Origin: an uncultured Clostridia bacterium
Lineage (GTDB): Bacteria; Bacillota; Clostridia; Oscillospirales; Oscillospiraceae
Assembly (NCBI GenBank): GCA_946550725.1
Contig: CAMNQX010000004.1
Span: 1-64,000, forward strand
Direction of reading: 5' to 3'
DNA: 64,000 nt
The position numbers and the translations under genes were made by a program. The notes under the pieces are model-generated. The model was not told the DNA's origin, ran no database searches, and saw only the letters and a list, made by a program, of their open reading frames with translations. This document shows, piece by piece, positions 8,580 through 19,293 of the stretch (its first letter is position 1; the number at the start of each line of letters is the position of its first letter).

Positions 8580-9155
8580 ATGATGGATTGGCCCGAACTG
8601 GAAGCCGCCTGTCAAAACTGCCGCAACTGCTCCCTCCATGAGACCCGCACCAACGTGGTCTTTGGAGTCGGCTCGCGCACCGCCGAGGTGCTGTTCATCG
8701 GGGAAGGTCCGGGAGAAAACGAGGACCTGCAGGGCGAGCCATTCGTGGGCCGGGGTGGCCAGCTTTTGGATCAGATGATGGGGGCCATCGGCCTGCAGCG
8801 CAAGGACGTGTACATCGCCAACATCGTCAAGTGCCGCCCGCCCCACAACCGCGACCCCCTCAACACCGAGGAGGACGCCTGCATCGGCTACCTCCGCAAC
8901 CAGGTGGCCCTTTTGAAGCCCAAGATCATCGTGTGCCTGGGCCGCATCGCCGCCATGCGGGTCATTGGCCCGGATTTTAAGATCAGCCGCGACCACGGAA
9001 AATGGTACGACAAAAACGGCACCCAGACCATGGCTCTCTTCCACCCCGCCGCCCTTTTGCGCGACCCCCGCCGCAAGCCGGAGACTTTTTTGGACCTGAA
9101 AGCCCTCCAGTCCAAGATCCTGGAGATCTGCGACCACACCCCCATCGCCGATTGA
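8580..9155 (+). CDS. udg: uracil-DNA glycosylase, family 4 (Fe-S type)
   Basis: A 191-residue enzyme that excises uracil from DNA. Family 4 marks are clear: N-terminal cysteines C14 and C17 with C85 and C101 as expected [4Fe-4S] ligands, the GEGPGENED active-site motif at 41-49, and HPAALLRDP from His155. The start has two adjacent ATG codons after AAAGGAGG. It probably forms a short operon with the following membrane protein gene, whose ribosome site overlaps its stop codon. Confidence 0.93.
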   Translation: MMDWPELEAACQNCRNCSLHETRTNVVFGVGSRTAEVLFIGEGPGENEDLQGEPFVGRGGQLLDQMMGAIGLQRKDVYIANIVKCRPPHNRDPLNTEEDACIGYLRNQVALLKPKIIVCLGRIAAMRVIGPDFKISRDHGKWYDKNGTQTMALFHPAALLRDPRRKPETFLDLKALQSKILEICDHTPIAD

Positions 9156-9168
9156 GGAGGTGGGAAGC

Positions 9169-9708
9169 ATGGATGAACGCGAAAATCCTGTCAACACGCC
9201 GTCCGCCACCACCACAAAGGAGCGGTTCAAGGGCTTTGCGCGGTATCATTTCACCTATTCCTTTTTATTCCTCGTCTTTTTCACTCTTGTTTTGGTGGTA
9301 GCCACACTTCCTTCCCTCCCCGTTGAACTTTTGGCCGTTCTCTGTGTGATATCTATGCTCCTCTACTTTCCTTTGGGGATGCTTGCCGCGAAACGCCGCG
9401 GTTGGACCGTCCCCACCCTGCAGGGGGCCTGTCTGGCCATTCTCCAGCCCTGCGGGGTCTCGGTCCTCTGGGTGCTGCTGTTCCCCTTGATCGATGGGGC
9501 CTTTCAGATCTATGCCATTCTTTCTGTCCTTTTCGCCGCACCATCCAGTTCTTTTTTCATCTTTTTGCTCGCATCGAAACCATCCGATCTATTATCGACC
9601 ATGTATCTCTTCGGCGCCGCCCTGCTGGCCGCCGTCCTCCCACCCCTGCTGTTCGCTCTGGGCAGCTTCTGTCAGGCGAAGCGGCAAAATTTCTCGCCGG
9701 AAGGGTAA
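9169..9708 (+). CDS. hypothetical polytopic membrane protein
   Basis: About 179 residues, not recognised. A short polar N-terminus (MDERENPVNTP) is followed by five or so hydrophobic segments: residues 27-50, 52-70, 80-105, 110-130 and 145-170. The ATG at 9169 is chosen because GAGGAGG lies eight bases upstream, within the stop region of the preceding gene. It is followed directly by the rpmE promoter. No functional motif is visible. Confidence 0.7.
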   Translation: MDERENPVNTPSATTTKERFKGFARYHFTYSFLFLVFFTLVLVVATLPSLPVELLAVLCVISMLLYFPLGMLAAKRRGWTVPTLQGACLAILQPCGVSVLWVLLFPLIDGAFQIYAILSVLFAAPSSSFFIFLLASKPSDLLSTMYLFGAALLAAVLPPLLFALGSFCQAKRQNFSPEG

Positions 9709-9715
9709 AAAAGGC

Positions 9716-9744
9716 TTGCAATCTGAATTTTAATATGGTAAGAT
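9716..9744 (+). promoter_or_regulatory. promoter of rpmE
   Basis: TTGCAA (9716-9721), 17 bases, then TAAGAT (9739-9744). The leader before rpmE carries three CGTGT-containing stretches that I cannot assign. Confidence 0.6.
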
Positions 9745-9798
9745 ATCGTGTACACGCCAAATAACGTGTGCGAATCGTGTGCAAAGAGGTGAACACCC

Positions 9799-9999
9799 AT
9801 GAAGGAAGGAATCCATCCCGATTACGCGAAGACCACCATCCGGTGCGCCTGCGGCAACGTCATCGAGACCGGCTCCACCAAGAAGGATATCCGCGTGGAA
9901 GTATGCTCCAAGTGCCATCCCTTCTACACCGGCAAGCAGAAGGTCGTGGACACCGGCGGGCGGGTCAGCCGCTTCAACAAGAAGTTCGGCCTGCAGTAA
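9799..9999 (+). CDS. rpmE: 50S ribosomal protein L31, zinc type
   Basis: A 66-residue ribosomal protein. The zinc ribbon cysteines are present as CAC (16, 18) and CSKC (37, 40), so this is the C+ zinc-binding form rather than the zinc-free paralogue. The opening MKEGIHPDY and [11 protein letters not shown] end are typical. It is a single-gene transcript between its own promoter and a strong terminator. Confidence 0.97.
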   Translation: MKEGIHPDYAKTTIRCACGNVIETGSTKKDIRVEVCSKCHPFYTGKQKVVDTGGRVSRFNKKFGLQ

Positions 10000-10012
10000 G
10001 TCTCCTGTCGTC

Positions 10013-10046
10013 AAAAAAGCCCGCACGGCTCCGTGCGGGCTTTTTT
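10013..10046 (+). terminator. rpmE terminator
   Basis: GCCCGCACGG pairs with CCGTGCGGGC and is followed by TTTTTT, 13 bases after the rpmE stop. Confidence 0.92.
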
Positions 10047-10101
10047 CTATCCTCTCTCCATACACTATACCGTACTCATTTTGAATCGGAGGTCGATCGC
10101 C

Positions 10102-10602
10102 ATGAACAAAGTCGATGTCAAGTCCCTGCAGCTCAACCCCTTTACCGCCATTGGGGAGGATTGGCTTCTGCTCACCGCCGGAAACAAGGACAACGCCAAC
10201 ACCATGACCGCCTCCTGGGGCGGAATGGGCGTACTCTGGGGCAAGAATGTGGTCACCGTCTACGTCCGCCCCCAGCGGTTCACCTACCAGTTCATGGAGC
10301 AGTCTGACTACTTCACCGTGGCTTTCTTCGACGAGAGCTGGCGGGACGCGCTGAAGCTCTGCGGCTCCAAGTCGGGCCGGGAGGTAGACAAGGTCAACGA
10401 GTGCGGCTTCTCTCTGGCCTACGGCGTGGGAGACGCGCCCTACTTCCAGGAGGCCAAGCTGGTTCTGGTGTGCAAGAAGATCTATTTCGACGACATCGAG
10501 CCGGGCCACTTCTTAGACCCCGAAACCGACGGCAAAAACTATCCCAAAAAGGACTACCACCGGATGTATATCGGTGAGATCATGGAGGTTTATCAAAACT
10601 AA
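10102..10602 (+). CDS. flavin reductase family protein (FMN-binding split barrel)
   Basis: About 166 residues of the DIM6/NTAB flavin-reductase-like family. The FMN-binding split-barrel features include TASWGGMGVLWGKNVVTVYVRPQ-like strand pattern near residues 35-55 and FTVAFF near residue 75. Such proteins bind FMN and often reduce flavin or act as small oxidoreductases; the substrate is unknown. The ATG at 10102 has CGGAGG upstream. The stop is directly followed by hflX. Confidence 0.85.
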   Translation: MNKVDVKSLQLNPFTAIGEDWLLLTAGNKDNANTMTASWGGMGVLWGKNVVTVYVRPQRFTYQFMEQSDYFTVAFFDESWRDALKLCGSKSGREVDKVNECGFSLAYGVGDAPYFQEAKLVLVCKKIYFDDIEPGHFLDPETDGKNYPKKDYHRMYIGEIMEVYQN

Positions 10603-10603
10603 T

Positions 10604-11893
10604 ATGCAATATACCACAGAAAAACCCCGCAATCGCGCTGTGCTGGTGGGTCTCAGCTCCCGCGCTCTGGACCCCCAGGACAACGCCAGCGATGCGACGT
10701 TAGACGAGCTTTCCGCCCTGCTGGACACCGCCGGCGGCGTGGCCGTTGGCCAGGTCCTGCAGAACAAGGACGCGCCCGACCCCCGCACCTTCATCGGCGA
10801 AGGCAAGCTGGCGGAGGTCAAGGACCTGGTCAAGGTCCTTGACGCCGATCTGGTCCTCTTCGACAACTCCCTCTCCCCCTCCCAGCTTCGGGTGCTTACC
10901 CAGGAGCTGGGAGTCCAGGTGCTGGACCGGGAGGCCCTCATTTTGGACATCTTCGCCCAGCGGGCGCAGACCAAGGAGGGGCGGCTCCAGGTAGAGCTGG
11001 CCCAGTACCAGTACCTGCTTCCCCGTCTAACAGGCATGTGGACCCACCTGGAGCGGCAGGAGGGCGCTATCGGCACCCGCGGCCCCGGCGAGACCCAGTT
11101 GGAGACGGACCGCCGCCACATCCGCAAGAAAATATCCAAGCTCAAGGAGGACCTGGAGGAGGTCCGCCGGGTGCGGGCCGTCCAGCGGGAACGCCGGGAG
11201 AAAAACCAGGTCCCCGTGGTGGCCCTGGTGGGCTACACCAACGCGGGCAAGTCCACCCTCCTGAACACCTTGACCGGGGAGAGCATCCCTGCCAACAACC
11301 GTTTGTTTGACACGTTGGACACCACCACCCGCACCTTAGAGCTGTCCGACACCTGCACAGTACTGCTCTCCGACACCGTGGGCTTTATCCGCAAGCTGCC
11401 CACCCACCTGGTGGCGGCCTTCAAGGCCACCCTGGAGGAGCTGACCTTCGCCGACCTACTGCTCCACGTCATTGACGCCTCCAACCCCGCATGGATGGAG
11501 CAGGCAGAGGTGGTGGAGGGGCTGATTTTGTCTCTTGGCGCGGCGGAGACGCCCCGGCTGGAGGTCTTTAACAAGTGCGACCTCTGCCCCGGCGAGATCC
11601 TCCCCCACGGGGAGGACCGGGTGGCGGTCTCCGCCCGCACGGGAGAGGGGCTGGACCAGCTGCGTGCCGAAATGGCCCGGCGGCTGGACGCGGGCCGCAA
11701 GAAGGTCACCCTGTCCATTCCCTACGGCCAGGGCGGCGTGCTGGACCAGCTCTACCGAGAGGCCCAGGTGGAGAGCGTGGAGTACGGCGAGACCATTGAA
11801 GTCACCGCCACCTGCACCCCCGTCACCCTGGGACAGCTGAAGGACTATATCACCGACGGCTGGACCCCACCCAAGGAAGACTGGGAGGACTGA
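10604..11893 (+). CDS. hflX: ribosome-associated GTPase HflX
   Basis: A 429-residue GTPase that in other bacteria splits stalled or hibernating 70S ribosomes. The N-terminal HflX domain has the GEGKLAEVKDLV region (residues 55-70), then a coiled linker ending GPGETQLETDRR. The G domain carries P-loop GYTNAGKST, DTVGFIRKLP (switch II) and the NKCD base-specificity motif. The ATG at 10604 starts one base after the flavin reductase stop; its GGAGG is about 16 bases away, so coupling to the upstream gene is likely. A GTG at 10574 is an alternative. Confidence 0.92.
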   Translation: MQYTTEKPRNRAVLVGLSSRALDPQDNASDATLDELSALLDTAGGVAVGQVLQNKDAPDPRTFIGEGKLAEVKDLVKVLDADLVLFDNSLSPSQLRVLTQELGVQVLDREALILDIFAQRAQTKEGRLQVELAQYQYLLPRLTGMWTHLERQEGAIGTRGPGETQLETDRRHIRKKISKLKEDLEEVRRVRAVQRERREKNQVPVVALVGYTNAGKSTLLNTLTGESIPANNRLFDTLDTTTRTLELSDTCTVLLSDTVGFIRKLPTHLVAAFKATLEELTFADLLLHVIDASNPAWMEQAEVVEGLILSLGAAETPRLEVFNKCDLCPGEILPHGEDRVAVSARTGEGLDQLRAEMARRLDAGRKKVTLSIPYGQGGVLDQLYREAQVESVEYGETIEVTATCTPVTLGQLKDYITDGWTPPKEDWED

Positions 11894-11898
11894 TTTTT

Positions 11899-12429
11899 AT
11901 GGTTTTGGAGACAAATCGTCTGATTTTGCGGCCCTTTGAGGAAAAAGACGCCGCCGACCTTTACGAATACGCCAGCGACCCACGGGTGGGTCCTGACGCG
12001 GGTTGGCCCGCCCACAAGAGCCTGGAGGAGAGCCGGGAGATCATCGCCACCGTATTTGCCGCTCCCAACACCTTTGCCCTGGTGGACAAGCCCTCGGGCA
12101 AGGTCATCGGCTCGGCGGGCTTCGTGGACCGCCACCAGTCCCTTCTTCCCGCCCCCGACGACGAGATCGGCTACGCGTTGAACCCCGCCTACTGGGGCCG
12201 CGGCCTTGTCCCCGAGGCGGTGCGGGAGCTGCTGCGCTACGGCTTTGAGGACCTTGGCCTGGCCTCCATCTGGTGCGGCCATTACGATTTTAACGCCAAA
12301 TCCCGCCGGGTGGTGGAAAAGTGCGGCTTCCTTTACCGCTTCACCGACGAAGCCTATGTGGAGCTGATGGACGAAACACGCACCGAACTGCACTACGCCC
12401 TGACCAAAGAGGAGTGGCAAGCCATATGA
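11899..12429 (+). CDS. GNAT acetyltransferase, RimJ/RimL-like
   Basis: A 176-residue N-acetyltransferase. It begins LETNRLILRPFEEKDAADLY, the standard opening of RimJ/RimL-type enzymes, and has the acetyl-CoA region IGYALNPAYWGRGLVPEAV near residue 90 followed by NAKSRRVVEKCGF. It transfers acetyl from acetyl-CoA to an amine, often a protein N-terminus; the target is unknown. The stop overlaps the next ATG by four bases. Confidence 0.86.
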   Translation: MVLETNRLILRPFEEKDAADLYEYASDPRVGPDAGWPAHKSLEESREIIATVFAAPNTFALVDKPSGKVIGSAGFVDRHQSLLPAPDDEIGYALNPAYWGRGLVPEAVRELLRYGFEDLGLASIWCGHYDFNAKSRRVVEKCGFLYRFTDEAYVELMDETRTELHYALTKEEWQAI

Positions 12430-13049
12430 CAGAGATCTTCGTTCCCCTCCGCACCGCTGAGGCGGAGGTGGTGGAAAAACGCTCCCGCTTCATCGGCTCC
12501 ATCGTGCCTGTGACCTCGGAGGAGGAAGCCCGCACCCACATCGAAGCAGTAAAGAAGCGCCACCGGGACGCCAGGCACAACTGCTGGTGCTACCGTTTGG
12601 AAAACGGTGTGGAGCGTTACTCTGACGACGGCGAGCCACAGGGCACCGCCGGAGTGCCCATGCTCAGCGTCTTTCAAAAGGCGGACGTGACCAACCTGTG
12701 CTGCGTGGTCACCCGTTATTTTGGCGGTGTTTTGCTTGGCGCGGGCGGGCTGGTACGGGCCTACTCCCAGACCGCCCGGGACGCGCTGGACGCCGCCGGG
12801 GTAGGTAGGATGCAGCCGTGGACGCGGCTGCGCCTTTGCGCGCCCTATCCCCTGCTGGAACAGTTGAAATTGCTTTGCACTCAGTGTTCCGGGCAGGTGG
12901 AGGACATCCAGTACGCCGACCAGGTAGCCTTGACGCTTCTCTTCCCTTCTGAACAGGTAAATGCCTTTACAGGCCTTGTAACAGAGCTAACTGCAGGCGG
13001 ACTGTCCGCCGAGGTTTTGGGAGAACTGATGGCTCCATCTGTAAAGTAG
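12426..13049 (+). CDS. yigZ: YigZ family protein (UPF0029/IMPACT)
   Basis: A 207-residue protein of the YigZ/IMPACT family. The N-terminal UPF0029 domain is recognised from EKRSRFIGSIVPV, RHNCWCYRL, DDGEPQGTAG and VTRYFGGVLLGAGGLVRAYS; a smaller C-terminal DUF1949-type ferredoxin-like domain follows. The start at 12426 forms an ATGA overlap with the preceding acetyltransferase. Its function is not well established; eukaryotic IMPACT regulates Gcn2. Confidence 0.9.
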   Translation: MTEIFVPLRTAEAEVVEKRSRFIGSIVPVTSEEEARTHIEAVKKRHRDARHNCWCYRLENGVERYSDDGEPQGTAGVPMLSVFQKADVTNLCCVVTRYFGGVLLGAGGLVRAYSQTARDALDAAGVGRMQPWTRLRLCAPYPLLEQLKLLCTQCSGQVEDIQYADQVALTLLFPSEQVNAFTGLVTELTAGGLSAEVLGELMAPSVK

Positions 13050-13163
13050 TATGCCTTGCTAGAGAAAATTTTCTGCTTTTTTTCGCTAAAAAGAAGGGTT
13101 TTGTGTAAGAGACGGCGTATAAGAAGAGACAAAGAAGGAAAATGCCTGAAAGGAGGGTGTGGC

Positions 13164-14168
13164 ATGACCATCCGTGAGGAAACTGAGGCGCGCGAGGCGC
13201 AATTTCTGGCCCCCAACGCCACCCTGGCCGCCAAAAGCCGCGGCCGTGAGCGGGATATCCCGCCCTGCCAGGTGCGCACCTGCTTTCAGCGGGACGTGGA
13301 CCGCATCGTCCACTCCAAGTCCTTCCGCCGCCTTAAGCACAAGACCCAGGTGTTTCTTCAGCCCGAGGGCGACCACTACCGCACCCGCATGACCCACACC
13401 CTGGAGGTGATGCGTATCGCCCGCACCATCGCCCGCGCCCTGCGGCTCAACGAGGACCTGACCGAGGCGATGGCCTTCGGCCATGACCTGGGCCACACCC
13501 CCTTCGGCCACGCTGGGGAACGTATCCTGAATCAGCTGATGCCCGGCGGCTTCCAGCACAACGTGCAGTCCCTGCGGGTGGTGGAGCGGCTGGAAAACGG
13601 CGGCGAGGGGCTGAACCTCACCTGGGAGGTGCGGGACGGCATCCTCTGCCACACCGGCAGTCAGACCGCTGCCACCTTAGAGGGGCAGATCATCCGTCTG
13701 GCCGACCAGATCGCCTACATCAACCACGACATTGACGATGCCATCCGGGGTGGCATCATCTACCAAATGGACATCCCTTTAGATCTGCAGCAGGAGCTTG
13801 GATTCTCCCACGGCGACCGCATCGACACCCTCACCATGGACGCCATTACCGCCAGCGCGGACGGCGAGGGCGTTCGCCTCTCCCCCCGGCGCAGGCAGGC
13901 CCTGGCCGACCTGCGGGCGTTCATGTTCCAGGCCGTCTACTGCAACCCAGTTGCCAAGGGAGAGGAGTCCAAAGCCCAGGCCATGCTGGAGCTTCTCTTC
14001 CGCCACTACATAGACCATCTGGACGCCCTTCCCGGCGATTTTTACGCCATCGCCCAGGCCGAAGGCCCGGAGCGGGCGGTGTGCGACTACTTGGCGGGCA
14101 TGACCGATTCCTATGCCGTGGAACGCTACGGCGACGTTTTTATTCCAAAGGCCTGGACAGTAAAGTAA
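13164..14168 (+). CDS. dgt: deoxyguanosinetriphosphate triphosphohydrolase-like protein
   Basis: A 334-residue HD-domain dNTPase that removes triphosphate from dNTPs. The metal ligands are seen as His78 (MTHTLEV), HD at 107-108 in FGHDLGHTPFGHAGE and a later Asp in NHDIDDA. Length fits the shorter Dgt-like group. ATG at 13164 follows AGGAGGG; an in-frame start at 13056 has no ribosome site. It lies just upstream of dnaG-rpoD, an arrangement common in Clostridia. Confidence 0.9.
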   Translation: MTIREETEAREAQFLAPNATLAAKSRGRERDIPPCQVRTCFQRDVDRIVHSKSFRRLKHKTQVFLQPEGDHYRTRMTHTLEVMRIARTIARALRLNEDLTEAMAFGHDLGHTPFGHAGERILNQLMPGGFQHNVQSLRVVERLENGGEGLNLTWEVRDGILCHTGSQTAATLEGQIIRLADQIAYINHDIDDAIRGGIIYQMDIPLDLQQELGFSHGDRIDTLTMDAITASADGEGVRLSPRRRQALADLRAFMFQAVYCNPVAKGEESKAQAMLELLFRHYIDHLDALPGDFYAIAQAEGPERAVCDYLAGMTDSYAVERYGDVFIPKAWTVK

Positions 14169-14204
14169 CTTTATTGGGTATAATCCCTGAAAGGAGGCGG
14201 GCTT

Positions 14205-15982
14205 TTGGCCATTCCCCAGTCATTTTTGGACGAGCTTGAGGCCCGCTGTCCCATTGAGGAAGTGGTGGCCGACTACGTCCCCCTCTCCGCCAAGGGCGGC
14301 AACCTGTGGGGCCTTTGCCCCTTCCACAGCGAAAAGACCCCATCCTTCTCTGTATCGCCGGACAAGCATATCTTCCACTGCTTCGGCTGCGGCAAGGGCG
14401 GCGGCGTGATCCGCTTCGTGATGGAGATCGAAAGCCTCTCCTTCCTCGAGGCCGTCCGCAAGCTGGCCGCCCGGGCGGGGCTGGAGCTGCCCGAGGAGGA
14501 TCAGGCGGCCCAGGCCCGGCGCAACCGCCGCAAACGCCTGCTGGAGCTGAACAAGCAGGCCGCCCGGTTCTATTATGAGACGCTCAAATCCCCTCAGGGC
14601 GAGCCGATGCTCCGCTACGCCCAGGAGAAGCGCCGTCTCACCCCCACCTATATCAAGCGCTTCGGTCTGGGGGCCGCCCCGGACAGCTGGGATTCCCTCA
14701 TCAAGGCCATGACCGCCCTGGGCTATGAGAAGGGCGAGCTGTTGGAGGCAGGGCTGGTGGTGGCGGGCAAGAACGGCGGCATCTACGACAAGTTCCGAAA
14801 TCGCCTGATGCTCCCCGTCATCGACGCCACCGGCGACATTCTGGGCTTCACCAGCCGGGTGATGGACAACTCCACCCCCAAGTACCTGAACACCCCGGAA
14901 ACGGCCCTTTTTAAGAAGCGTTCCATTCTCTACGGTATCCAGTGGGCCAAGCTCACCAAGCGGAACTTTTTCCTTTTGGTAGAAGGAAATCTGGACGTGA
15001 TCACCCTCCATCAGGCGGGCATCGACAACGCCGTGGCCACCATGGGCACCGCCCTCACCGCCGACCACGCCCGGCTCATCGGAAAATACACCAAGGAGCT
15101 GGTGCTCTGCTACGACAACGACGCCGCCGGTGTGGAGGCCACCCAGCGGGCCATGACCGTGCTCAAGGACACGGGCTTCCGCGTCCGGGTGCTCCAACTG
15201 CCCCGCCGTAAGACCCCCGAGGGGGAGCTGGTAAAGCAGGACCCTGACGACTTTATCAAGTTCCAAGGCCCCGCCGCCTTTGAACGGCTGTTGGCGGGGA
15301 GCGCGGACCAGTCGGAATACCGGCTGGAGGCTATCCAGAAGAAATACGACCTGAGCAAGCTGGAGGACCGGACCGCTTTTCTGAAGGAGGCGGCTCAGAT
15401 GATCGCCCAGCTGTCCAGCCCTGTGGAGCGGGAGATCTACGCCGGACGGGCCGCGGAGGCGGCCTCGGTGTCCAAAGAGGCCATGGTGCGGGAGGTGGAG
15501 GATTCCCGCCGCCGTCAGGCCGGCCAAAAGCGGCGCAAGGAGGAGCGGGCCGCTTTGACCCCCGCCGTGGACCTTCAGCCCAAGGCCCGGGAACTGCGCT
15601 ATCAGAACATGCGCTCCGCCCGCGCCGAGGAGGGAGTCATCCGGCTGCTGTTTCTGGACTCCACCCTCCTCTCCCTCTGTCAGGAGCTGACCGCCGAGGA
15701 CTTTTCCTCCCCCCTCTGGGGACGAATATACGCCGCCCTGTCCCAAGGCGAGCTGCCACCCAATCCCGCTGCCTTTGACGCGGTGCTCAGCGGCGAGGAG
15801 GCCGACCTACTGGCCCGGCTGCTCCACACGCCCCAGTCTTTGGCCGAAGGCCGTCAGGCCATGACCGATTACATCACCGTCATTCAGGAGGAGGCCCGCC
15901 GCGCCACGCAAGCAGACCCTGTGGCCGCCCTCTTTGCCGTTCAGGCAAAAAAGAAACAGAAAGAAGCAACGGAGGAACAAAC

Positions 15983-15986
<4 letters not shown>
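14205..15986 (+). CDS. dnaG: DNA primase
   Basis: A 593-residue primase that makes RNA primers at the replication fork. The N-terminal zinc finger has C38, H41, C59 and C62. The central domain begins after residue 120 and the TOPRIM catalytic core shows [10 protein letters not shown] and YDNDAAG (residues 258-310). A charged linker precedes a C-terminal helicase-binding domain. The start codon is TTG at 14205, eight bases after AAGGAGG. The stop overlaps the rpoD start by four bases. Confidence 0.96.
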
Positions 15987-17323
<1,337 letters not shown>

Positions 17324-17336
17324 CCGCCTTTCCGCC

Positions 17337-18053
17337 ATGGAACGTTTCTCTTCCAACGTAGCGGAGATGACTGACCTCCAGCTACTCAGCTATCTTCTCA
17401 CCTTGTCCGGCACTGGGGCGGACGAGGCCCGCACCACTGCCCACACCCTGCTGGACAGCTACAACGACCTCTCCTCCGTTCTGACCCTGCCCCGCTCCAC
17501 CCTATTGGGCGACCCGCGGCTGGACGAGAATTCCGCCGCTTTTCTGGCGTTGGTGGGGGCGATGACCTCCCGCTATGCCGACCGCTTCCACCGCAGTGAG
17601 GTGGTGGTGATGGACCGGGAGACCATCTGCCGCCTGCTGGCCCCCCATTTCGCGGGCTGTGACGTGGAGCGGGTCTGCGCCATTCTGGTGGATCGGGATT
17701 TTCATCTGCTGGGCAGCAGCGCCGTGGTGACACGGGGCGAGGCGGACAACGTATCCCTCCCCATCCACCGGCTCCTCTCCCTGGCTCTGGTCAGCGACGC
17801 CTACGGCATGATCCTGGCCCACAGCCACCCCGACGGACTGCTGCAATTCTCCCGGGCCGACCTTGCCACTACTTATGCTCTGCGGGTCAAGCTGGAGGCG
17901 TTGAACGTCCTGCTGCTGGACCATTACATCTGGACCTCCGACGGCGCGGCCTCCCTCTATGAGCAGCTGCACGCCCCCGTACCGCCACCGCCGTTGGACC
18001 GCTGGAACGTATCGGCCATGCCGCTGCTGAGCCGTCCCGTTCCCGTTTCATAA
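17337..18053 (+). CDS. radC: RadC-like JAB/MPN domain protein
   Basis: A 238-residue protein of the RadC family (PF04002). The C-terminal half has the metalloprotease-like JAMM signature with His162, His164 and Asp175 in AHSHPDGLLQFSRAD. The N-terminus is predicted helical and lacks an obvious UPF0758 helix-hairpin-helix consensus. The name comes from an old DNA repair phenotype that is not well supported, so the function is uncertain. It lies 13 bases after rpoD and ends at a strong terminator, so it is probably the last gene of the dnaG-rpoD transcript. Confidence 0.85.
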   Translation: MERFSSNVAEMTDLQLLSYLLTLSGTGADEARTTAHTLLDSYNDLSSVLTLPRSTLLGDPRLDENSAAFLALVGAMTSRYADRFHRSEVVVMDRETICRLLAPHFAGCDVERVCAILVDRDFHLLGSSAVVTRGEADNVSLPIHRLLSLALVSDAYGMILAHSHPDGLLQFSRADLATTYALRVKLEALNVLLLDHYIWTSDGAASLYEQLHAPVPPPPLDRWNVSAMPLLSRPVPVS

Positions 18054-18091
18054 AAACACCGGGTCTGCAAGGTGCAGACCCGGTGTTTTTT
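18052..18091. terminator. bidirectional terminator between radC and azlD
   Basis: AAAAACACCGGGTCTGC pairs with GCAGACCCGGTGTTTTT. A-run and T-run on either side allow it to end the rpoD-radC transcript on the plus strand and azlCD on the minus strand. Confidence 0.9.
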
Positions 18092-18105
18092 GTACAAACA
18101 GAAGA

Positions 18106-18408
18106 TCATACCAGCGCCAGTTCGCTCACCAGCACCGTGGCGCAGCACAGCACGGCCACGGGCATCAGCCCCGCGCCCAGCCACGCCGCCGCCAGGCCCA
18201 CGATCAGAGCCAACGCGCCTGCCACTGGGCTTTGGGTAGCGTCCACGATGGCGGGAAAGGTCATCACCGCCAGGGTCACATAGGGAACGTAGTAGAGAAA
18301 GGACTGGATGAAGCGGCTGCGGATGGGCTTGCGGATGAGAGTCATGGGCAGGGCGCGGATGGCATAGCTCACCGCCGCCATGACCAAAATATAGGCGTAC
18401 AGCATCAC
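18106..18408 (-). CDS. azlD: AzlD family branched-chain amino acid export subunit
   Basis: A 100-residue protein with three or four hydrophobic segments and the AzlD-type motif SYAIRALPMTLIRKPI near residues 15-30. With AzlC it forms an exporter of branched-chain amino acids or analogues in other bacteria. The start overlaps the azlC stop by four bases. Confidence 0.88.
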   Translation of the reverse strand: MMLYAYILVMAAVSYAIRALPMTLIRKPIRSRFIQSFLYYVPYVTLAVMTFPAIVDATQSPVAGALALIVGLAAAWLGAGLMPVAVLCCATVLVSELALV

Positions 18409-19151
18409 GGCTCCACCTCCCCGTCGTCCGTCTCCCCCGCCGTCTCCGTGTGGGGGAACAGCACCGCCGCCGCCGAGGCGATGACTACGGTCAAAAGAAT
18501 GGTGCGCGTCCCCTCAGAGAGGCCGGACACCACCGGCAGGCGGCTCAGGGCGAAGCTGGCAGCAAAGCACACCAGGATCACCCCGGCGATGACCTTGTCC
18601 TTCCTGGCCGGAGGCACGATGACCGCCAAAAACATCCCGAATAAAGCCACACTCAGGGCGCTCACCGCCCGTGCGGGCATCAGCTCTCCTGCCACGCACC
18701 CCAGAGCGGTGCCCAGCGCCCAGCAGGGGGAGGCGACCAGCACCGCGCCGTAGTGGTAGAAGGGGTCCAGATACCCTGGCCGGGCGATGGTGATGGCAAA
18801 GAATTCATCGGTGATGAAAAAGGACATAAGAAAGCGGTGGACGGGGTGGACCTGGGGATCCATGCGCTGGCTCATGGCGGTGCTCATCAGCAGGTACCGC
18901 GCGTTGGCCACAAAGGTCATCACCGCCATAGTCAGCAGCCCGGAGCGGGCGGCGATCACCCGAAACCCGGCGTACTCCCCCGCCGAAGCGTTGCAAAGGA
19001 GACTGGCCAAAAAGCTTTGAACCGGGTCAAGCCCCGCGTTTTTGGCGGCGATCCCCAAGGCAAAGGAAACCGCGAAATACCCCAGGCCGATGGGAACACC
19101 GTTTCGCATCCCCTGGGCCAGAGCCGCTCTGCGTCTTGTTTTGTCGTCCAT
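18405..19151 (-). CDS. azlC: AzlC family branched-chain amino acid permease
   Basis: A 248-residue permease with about six to seven membrane segments. It opens with a cytoplasmic basic stretch, then GVPIGLGYFAVSFALGIAA, a typical AzlC motif, and NARYLLMSTAMSQR in the middle. It pairs with AzlD. Transport of leucine, isoleucine or valine is a family inference that fits the ilv and leu operons elsewhere in the window. A TTTACA-17-TATAAT promoter lies upstream. Confidence 0.9.
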   Translation of the reverse strand: MDDKTRRRAALAQGMRNGVPIGLGYFAVSFALGIAAKNAGLDPVQSFLASLLCNASAGEYAGFRVIAARSGLLTMAVMTFVANARYLLMSTAMSQRMDPQVHPVHRFLMSFFITDEFFAITIARPGYLDPFYHYGAVLVASPCWALGTALGCVAGELMPARAVSALSVALFGMFLAVIVPPARKDKVIAGVILVCFAASFALSRLPVVSGLSEGTRTILLTVVIASAAAVLFPHTETAGETDDGEVEP

Positions 19152-19186
19152 CCCAGTCGTCCCTCCTTTTGCCGCGCGCGTTCCCC

Positions 19187-19215
19187 ATTATAGTCCCTTT
19201 TTCTCCCCATGTAAA
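19187..19215 (-). promoter_or_regulatory. promoter of azlCD
   Basis: On the minus strand TTTACA (19210-19215), 17 bases and TATAAT (19187-19192). Confidence 0.7.
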
Positions 19216-19221
19216 GCCTCC

Positions 19222-19250
19222 TTGCTAAATCGGAAGGAAGCTGGTATAAT
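19222..19250 (+). promoter_or_regulatory. promoter of the DUF362 gene
   Basis: TTGCTA (19222-19227), 17 bases and TATAAT (19245-19250), placed back to back with the azlCD promoter. Confidence 0.7.
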
Positions 19251-19293
19251 TATCATATCCCTTTATGAATATGGAAAGGACGGTTTGCATATC